Of a stretch of DNA of 64,000 nt, positions 58,043 through 64,000 are shown in pieces; the first letter of the stretch is position 1; each line of letters opens with the position of its first letter. The DNA is from Podaxis mareebaensis (taxonomy: Eukaryota; Basidiomycota; Agaricomycetes; Agaricales; Agaricaceae), in the NCBI GenBank assembly GCA_018524725.1, contig JAEUWP010000196.1, positions 24,249 to 88,248 of the forward strand, written 5' to 3'. The translations under genes were made by a program, and so were the position numbers. The notes under the pieces were generated by a model, which saw only the letters and a program-made list of their open reading frames with translations, was not told the origin of the DNA and did not search any database.

Positions 58043-58850
58043 TGTCTCTACTCATTTTGGGTCTGTTGAATTATATAAATATTGGAGCCCATGCATTAGT
58101 GTAGTGTAAGTTGATGTATGCTGCTGCCATAAGACCTTAGGTGTATCTTCAAGCTCATAGCATCTTTATAAGCCATTTATAGTATTTTTCCAAACATGGT
58201 TTATAACACACCTAACCATTTCACAAACTTTATCAAGTAAATAATATACATTATTTAAGAAACAGGAGGAGCTTACTGCTCATACTCATATCTGCCTGCC
58301 CTTTATTTAAAAACAAGATATTATTGTAATATAAAGTGCCTGTAAACTCTTTGTGGAGACCAGATCCTTGGAATACAAGCCAGTTATTCTTCTTCATGGG
58401 TTACAGCTGTTATGGTCTCATCTTCTATCTGCTAGCCCCTGGCCAATATCACCATGCAGATGTTCTCACCACCCTCCATCTCTTCACTCCCCTCCATCAA
58501 ATCTGGTGCTCACTCCCAACTAGAGGTCAAATTATCCTTGCTATCATCTTTATTCATCCCCACTTTCCATTCCCTCTACACATTACTCCTACTATCATAC
58601 AACACAAGATCACTCATGAACTATACTCTTAATGTGTAGAAGTTCTTTGTCATGAGCCTAAAAGCTCCATACTGGCATCATTCTCTCCACCCATGACTTA
58701 GCTACCACCTCTAGCTACCATTGACCCTTCTATATGGTGCACCAATGTGGACAAAAATAAAAAGACCCACATGGCAGGTACTGTTGTGCATATGAATTAG
58801 TCACTGTACATATATCATAACTAATATATACAGTATCAAAATGTCAGGTA
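58043..58850. other. CpG-depleted non-coding DNA
   Basis: AT-rich, with no CpG found by eye. Short hydrophobic frames are present (58336-58632) but no recognisable gene. Likely decayed repeat sequence. Confidence 0.45.
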
Positions 58851-58859
58851 GCAGACTAC

Positions 58860-59125
58860 CTGCATGCATGGAATAAGTCATTTTTTGCACATGCAGGGTA
58901 AGTCCTCTTTTGTGTGCACAGAATAACTTATCTTTTTCACATGTGGAATAAGTCATCTTCTGCATACACAGAGTAAGTCCTCTTTTGTGTGCACAGAATA
59001 ATTTAATAACTTATCTTTTGCATATGTGGAATAAGTCATCTTCTGCATGCACAGAATAAGTCATCTTTTGTGCATGCAGAATAAGTTGTTTTTTGCATGT
59101 GAAAATAAGTCCTGCATGTAAGCTC
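58860..59125. repeat. Imperfect minisatellite, unit about 29 bp
   Basis: Roughly nine degenerate copies of a unit containing [GA]AATAAGTCATCTTTTGCA with an adjoining TGTGTGCACAG or GCATGTGGAATAAG variant. Units differ by point changes and by one expansion near 58999-59010. No coding capacity. It lies inside the CpG-free tract. Confidence 0.65.
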
Positions 59126-59872
59126 ACATACAGTAAGGGACAAAAGTGTTCCTGTTACAAATATTACCAGCCCCAAGAACACCAAGGAGACTGAAGAGCC
59201 TGAGGAACAGTCTTACAGGGAATGGGATCTGATGAAGTGCATGATGATCAGCTTGTGGCAGGAAACAACAGAACTCAGGCAGACACTAGATTGGGAAATG
59301 TGTGAGAAGGTGGACAAAGCATACACTTGCTATTCTTGGACTAGGTATAAGTTTTGTCCTCTCTGTTGTACTTGTGTTACATCAATTATGCTTGCTCTAG
59401 CAGACTTTTGTCTTTATGCCTTATGTTCTCCTTTTTCTTATGCCCTATGCCCTATGTGCCACCTCTATGTTCCCCTCTTAGTTTTTGTCTTCTATGCTAC
59501 ATTTGATCTACTTCCTTAAGTAGTCATCTGGACTCTTATATGTACAGTGCCTGGACATGTAGATTAGACAAGTCTAATCTTAATGTTGTATTACCCATCT
59601 ATCAGACCAACCTTCATTAAGTCTACATCTCTTCACCCTTGTGAAAGCTTTTCCCTCTCAGCTTCTCTCTAGTGTTAGTCCTATGGAGTGTGTGATCTAT
59701 ATGAGTTTGCTACCTAGAGACAATGTGAACAGCCACCCAAGGTTAAACAGAGCAGCTCCTTCAGACCTGTACAGGACAAGGACCTCTGCTTGTCTCTTAC
59801 AAGGATAGGTCTTGACTTAGGCATCATTTGACCAAAGAAGAAACCTTGTAACACCAAGATTAGACTTCCCTT
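59126..59872. other. CpG-depleted DNA, possible gag/pol 5' remnant
   Basis: A polar frame (SPKNTKETEEPEEQ, then REWDLMKCMM) occurs near 59160-59340 but has no family I recognise. No CpG was seen. It may be the decayed upstream part of the adjacent retroelement. Confidence 0.3.
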
Positions 59873-61187
59873 ATGTGCCAATCCCATGTTGTAAATCCCT
59901 TCCAACTACTGTTCTCATTGCCTCATGCTGTGCATGTAGTCACTCTGAGGTTCTCATTGCACAAATTCATCAAGCACTATACCCACCTGTCCTTACCACT
60001 CAATGCATTACTCAAGAAATCCAATACCCCCTTTCACTGGACAAAAGAAGTGGATGATGCTTTCAAGAAACTGAAACAACACTTCCTGGAGAAACTGGTT
60101 CTCATCACTCTGGATCCTTCCAAACTATTTGAAATTCAAACTGATGCAACTGCATATGCTTCAGGGGCAGTCCTCCTTCAAAAGGACTCAAATGGAGTAC
60201 TACACCCCTGTTTCTATTACTCCAAACCATTCTTGAAAGCTGAATGGAATTACCATGCATTGGAGCAGGAATTCCTTGCTATCATCTGAGCTTTACAGGA
60301 ATGGTGCCATTACATTGACAGATCACCTTATGAGACAACAATATGGACAGATCATGACAATATCATCCACTGGGCCAAGCCATCAAAACTCTCAAGATGA
60401 ACCATTCAATGGTCTACAGCAATGAGTGCCCATAAGATCAAGATTCACCACATTCCCAGCTCTAAGAACTGCACTGCCAATGCCCTGTCCAGAAGACCAG
60501 ATCACACCTCCACCAGTAAAGATGTGGAGCTCAAAACTATTAAAGTAGCCATCCCACTGGAGAAGTTCCAAACTAGTGATTTCACCAATGCTGATGTGAA
60601 GTTGGCTAATTCAGGAGAAAATGACAAAATCAACATTGTAGACCCTGATGTTGAGAAAGAGGCCCAAAAAGGGAAGGACAGAACCATAGAACTGGATCAA
60701 GAAGGTTGCATTCAACTTCCTATGGACTCCATGCTTAAGAAGTGCCTATTGCAGTGTGTACACAATGTACCAACTGCAGGACACCCTAGAGTTGCTGAAA
60801 CACTCAGGAAACTTCAAGAATATATCACCTGGCCCAGCATACACACCTACATTATGAACTACATGAAAGGTTGCCTAACTTACCAACAATACAAAATCGA
60901 TCAGCAACCCTTGAAGCCTCCCTTGCAACTGATTCCCAGTCCCTGATCATCATGGCCTTTCACCCAAATGTCCATGGACCTCATCACAGACCTCCCCAAA
61001 TCCAACAGATATGACACAATATTGTCCATGGTGGACTATGGTCTTATGAAGGGGATAATCATAATATCCACTTCCAAATCCACCACCACCAATCAAATCA
61101 CAGACATCTTGATCAAGTATGTATTTATTTGTACAGGAATACCAGACAAAATCATTTCAGACAGAGATCCCTGATTCATGGCCAATG
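59873..61187 (+). pseudogene. Decayed Ty3/gypsy pol fragment (RT end, RNase H, integrase)
   Basis: One continuous plus-strand frame from about 59950 to 61187 broken by four TGA codons (60287-60289, 60398-60400, 60944-60946 and 61172-61174). It contains the end of reverse transcriptase (FHWTKEVDDAFKKLKQHF), RNase H (FEIQTDATAYASGAVL, HALEQEFLAII, IWTDHDN, NALSRRPDH), the integrase zinc-binding segment (AGHPRVAETLRKLQ..) and the start of the DDE core (SMDLITDLPKS, ISDRDP). The RT active site and the last integrase Glu are absent. Pol homology stops abruptly at FMAN, next to an LTR-like TGTTAGG. The stops sit where arginine is usual, as expected for CGA to TGA decay. Confidence 0.85.
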
Positions 61188-61740
61188 TTAGGATGGTCCT
61201 TATCATTGGTCACCTAAGCTTTGCTAGGGGGTGGCTATCTCACTAGATGGTTTGCAGAGGTGCTAGGATCTAGCAAGAAGGATCACAATAAGAAGGTGGC
61301 AAGGCAAGTGTCCAGTTAAGCACACTTAGAGGTTGAACATCTATAAGTTGAGAGTATGACCAATAGAGCATTTACTACCACACTGATTGTGAGCTAATGT
61401 CAATCACAAGTCAAAGTCAACAAGTTGAGATTGAGAGTGATTTAAGAATATAGGAAGCTTGTGCTTCCAGTACATGAGCAGCTATTTAAGCTTTACTTCT
61501 AATGTCCTAAAGAGGTAACTATGATGAAGTAAGGCTACAAGTCCAAAAGTCAATAGAAGTGTAACTATGGAGTGGAGCAAGACAAGAATAGTAACTAAGA
61601 CAGAGATAGAAACTAGACAGGAAAGGAAACTAACTAGATAAGGAAATAGTTCAAGTCAGAGTTCAGGCAGGATACAAGGATACAGGATGAAGAGTCTATA
61701 GTAACAAGATAAGAAAGGAAACTATTTACTAGGGATATGT
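61188..61740. mobile_element. LTR-like sequence abutting pol fragment
   Basis: Starts TGTTAGGATGG directly after the pol fragment and may end near TATGTTACA at about 61735. It has no coding capacity, and the TG...CA ends fit an LTR. I found no matching target-site duplication or second copy in the window, so this is tentative. Confidence 0.4.
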
Positions 61741-62680
61741 TACAAGTCCATATCAGGATGAAGACATCCATTAGTAGAGTCAGAGGAGTACAAGTCTAGG
61801 GATGAGGCAGAGCTAGGAATGGTGAAGCCTCCAATGGGGGATGAGTCAGTAGAGTCTGACTCATGCATTGGACTGCAGTGCAGTGAGGATGATGATGATG
61901 GTGACAAGGAGACATCTGCAGTGACATAGGGAGGTGGATATGGTGGGGGATTCACAGTGGGTTCTGACTCATCGATGCCAGGGATATTAGAGTTGATGCT
62001 GTAGAGTGGAGGAAGCTGCAAATGATGGGGAGGGATCACTGGAGGTTCATCAGAGTTAGGGTTGAGGCAATAGACTTCTACTTCTCAGAAGTAAAGTCCT
62101 CAGGCAACTTTGTACTTGATGATGTGTGGAATGACCTCAGGCAGATACATCATGTAGGGGTGGAGGAATACAATGGGTTCTCTGGCATATGGGATCATCT
62201 TCCATCCATGGCCCAGGCAGAGTTGAAGTTGTTATGGATAGTTTGAATGTATAGCCCATTGGGATTGAAGATGTGAGTGAAGGGAGTGTTTTCCCAAGTG
62301 ATGCATAGTATTTCAGTCATCATACAGTTGGTGGAGTAGAATAGCAGTCTAGGTGTCAGCCAGTCTTCTGAGAATAAGGATGTGTGGCCAGGAAGGCAAT
62401 GATTGGCAAAGGCTTCATTGTGATAGTGGGTAGGGTCTTCAGTTGATATACCAGTATCTTGGGTGGTGTGGTGGGAGGCATTGGGAAGTCCAAGCTTGTG
62501 GACTAAGGCATTGTAAATGATGTTGCAGTGAGGTGTGCTAGGAGGGTTCATAACATTATCCCCTTCATTATTAGTAAGTTCCATCTCACTACTATTATCA
62601 GAGACAGGTGTCAGGTGAGGAGTAGGTGGTCTACAATCTTCTGCTTCTGACATCAGAGAAGGAAGATTTGTGATGTCCAT
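61740..62680 (-). other. Minus-strand repeated-family coding region, decayed
   Basis: Two minus-strand frames: 62680-62195 (MDITNLPSLMSEAEDCRPPT, later NIIYNALVHKLGLPNASHHT and WENTPFTHIFNP) and 62039-61740 (Pro/Ser-rich). They look like pieces of a single low-complexity gene of a kind found in many copies in some mushroom genomes. I do not recognise a domain. CpG is essentially absent, with one at about 61974. Confidence 0.4.
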
Positions 62681-62760
62681 CAGCTGTGTGGATATGTTCT
62701 GATTCTCATGGCTGTCTCACTGGATGAGGGAGTGAATGCATGTGGCGGCTCTGCCAAGTA

Positions 62761-63606
62761 GACTGTGCTGTTCTCTGATTGAGGCAGGGGAGGCCAAAGG
62801 TATAGGAGTTGGGGCATGTGATCTGCCTGTTTCTAGTGATGAGGTTGTTGGCAATGGTGGAGATGGCAGTATCAATGGATTCATGCAATTGCACACTTGG
62901 TGGACTTGGGCTTCTGGCATGATGGGGAAGGTAGGGGGTTCCATTATAGCCCCTAGCTCATAAAGATGGTCAGGAAAGGTCATGTCCTCTATATTGATCA
63001 GTACATGGATACCACTGGTATTGATTGGGCCCTTGTGGAAAAGTGCATGTAGGGTGAAGTAGTGGAGGAGGTCAGGCTGGGAGTGGGTGCCTAGGAGGAG
63101 TGACAGGTTGGCTAGGAGGGTGGCAGTTGCCCAAATTGGAAATGTGAGTCAGGGAGTCAGGACATTATTGTACTCTTTGATTAGACTGTGCTGTTCTCTG
63201 ATTGAGGCAGGGGAGGCCAAAGGTATAGGAGTTGGGGCATGTGGTCTGCCTATTTCTGGTGATGAGGTTGTTGGCAATGGTGGAGATGGCAGCATTGATG
63301 GATTCATGCAATTGCACACTTGACAGACTTGGGCTTCTAGCATGACAGGGAAGGTAGGGGGTTCCATTATAGTCCCTAGCTCATAAAGATGGTCAGGAGA
63401 GGTCACATCCTCTACATCAATCAGTACATGGATACCACTGGTATCAATTGGGCCCCTGTGGAAAAGTGCATGTAGGGCAAAGTAGTGGAGGAGGTCAGGC
63501 TGGGAGTGGGTGCCTAGGAGGAGTGACAGGTCAGCTAGGAGGGCAGTGGTTGCCTAAATTGGAAATGTGAGTCAGGGAGTCAGGACATCATTGTACTCTT
63601 TGATGT
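62761..63606. repeat. Tandem duplication, two copies of about 423 bp
   Basis: GACTGTGCTGTTCTCTGATT at 62761 recurs at 63184. Copy 1 is about 62761-63183 and copy 2 about 63184-63606, with the last bases (ATTGTACTCTTTGA) shared. The unit length is a multiple of three. On the minus strand both copies encode a Pro-rich segment (YELG(A/T)IMEPPTFP, PTPIPLASPASIREQHSL), so the duplication lies in a repeated gene family. Copies differ mainly by transitions. Confidence 0.75.
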
Positions 63607-63781
63607 AGAGCCACATAGTGGCTTGCATTAGTAGATTGTGACAGTAAAACCTCAGTTTGTGATGAAATGCTAACATCTTGATGATGTTTAATGCTTCCCT
63701 GAATTGGAGGCATGAGATGTGGACTTGGAGTTGGGGGAGTCCTGGAATGTAGGGCATGAGTCTTGTGTAGAGTTGTATCAA
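63572..63781 (-). other. Repeated-family protein fragment
   Basis: A minus-strand frame MIQLYTRLMPYIPGLPQLQV.., FREALNIIKMLAFHHKLRFY.., ending LYIKEYNDVLTP. It resembles a high-copy uncharacterised family in mushroom genomes and precedes the duplicated Pro-rich segment on the same strand. Probably part of one decayed gene spanning about 62700-63800. Confidence 0.4.
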
Positions 63782-63899
63782 GTTATGATTGTTGATCTGC
63801 TCATTGGGGAGGTCAGGGTAATGAAGGATTCAAAAGAGAGCTAGTTCTGCTAAGTGTGTTGAGTCATAAACCAACTTTATCAATGAGAAGTTTGGTGGT

Positions 63900-64000
63900 A
63901 GTGCTTGTACTCTCAATGGGGGTAGGGGACTGATGTATATGGTTTATGAGACATACAACCAGCTGTATGTAGGGCATACAACTGGCTGTATGTAAGGCAT
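63900..64000. repeat. Short palindromic tandem motif at window edge
   Basis: The motif CTGTATGTA[G/A]GGCAT is repeated with intervening CATACAACTGG and CATACAACCAG, which are near-complementary to it, so the stretch can fold on itself. It continues past the window end. Confidence 0.4.

Noticed and set aside
1..64000. CRISPR arrays, bacterial operons, phage or secretion systems
   Set aside because: The window is eukaryotic with spliced genes; no regularly spaced direct repeats of that kind were seen.

Overview
This window reads as nuclear DNA of a mushroom-forming basidiomycete (Agaricomycetes). The genes are cut by many introns of about 45-90 bp, lie close together on both strands, and include families I know mainly from this group: DUF6533-type membrane proteins, leucine-rich F-box-like proteins, and small Cys-rich orphan proteins. 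All gene models were spliced by hand from splice-site phase and protein similarity. No search was run.

Layout. 0-3.6 kb: two tandem F-box-like genes on the minus strand, the first cut by the window edge. 4.5-6.1 kb: a single-pass membrane protein. 6.8-14.2 kb: four tandem DUF6533 genes with nearly identical exon lengths. 14.5-15.6 kb: a foldback repeat with two DNA-transposon-like insertions at its centre. 16.3-22.0 kb: two paralogous secreted histidine-phosphatase-like proteins lacking the RHG motif, flanking a secreted amidase. 24-25.4 kb and 35.7-37.2 kb: two membrane proteins with similar ectodomains. 26.2-28.2 kb: an MFS transporter. 28.4-32.0 kb: the exportin CSE1. 32.2-32.6 kb: a 72-residue Cys-rich protein. 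38.1-39.9 kb: a membrane-anchored aspartic-protease homologue with a lost catalytic Asp. 40.1-43.2 kb: divergent SPO7 and CDC20. 43.3-48.3 kb: two further DUF6533 genes around a second pogo-like element. 48.3-49.2 kb: two small divergent genes. 49.3-52.6 kb: an Rcy1/Sec10-like F-box protein. 52.8-54.2 kb: an orphan. 54.5-56.0 kb: zuotin. 56.2-58.0 kb: a WRN-type 3'-5' exonuclease.

From about 57.72 kb to the end the sequence changes sharply. CpG dinucleotides almost vanish (three found by eye in about 6.3 kb). This tract holds a minisatellite, a decayed Ty3/gypsy pol fragment whose four in-frame stops are all TGA, an LTR-like piece and a repeated gene family with a 423-bp tandem duplication. 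The depletion begins inside the exonuclease coding sequence.

Housekeeping functions (nuclear export, phosphatidate phosphatase regulation, APC/C activation, ribosome-associated chaperoning, endosomal recycling) are interleaved with fast-evolving membrane and secreted families. Several enzyme homologues have lost catalytic residues. At least four introns appear to be GC-AG, an unusually high count for one window.
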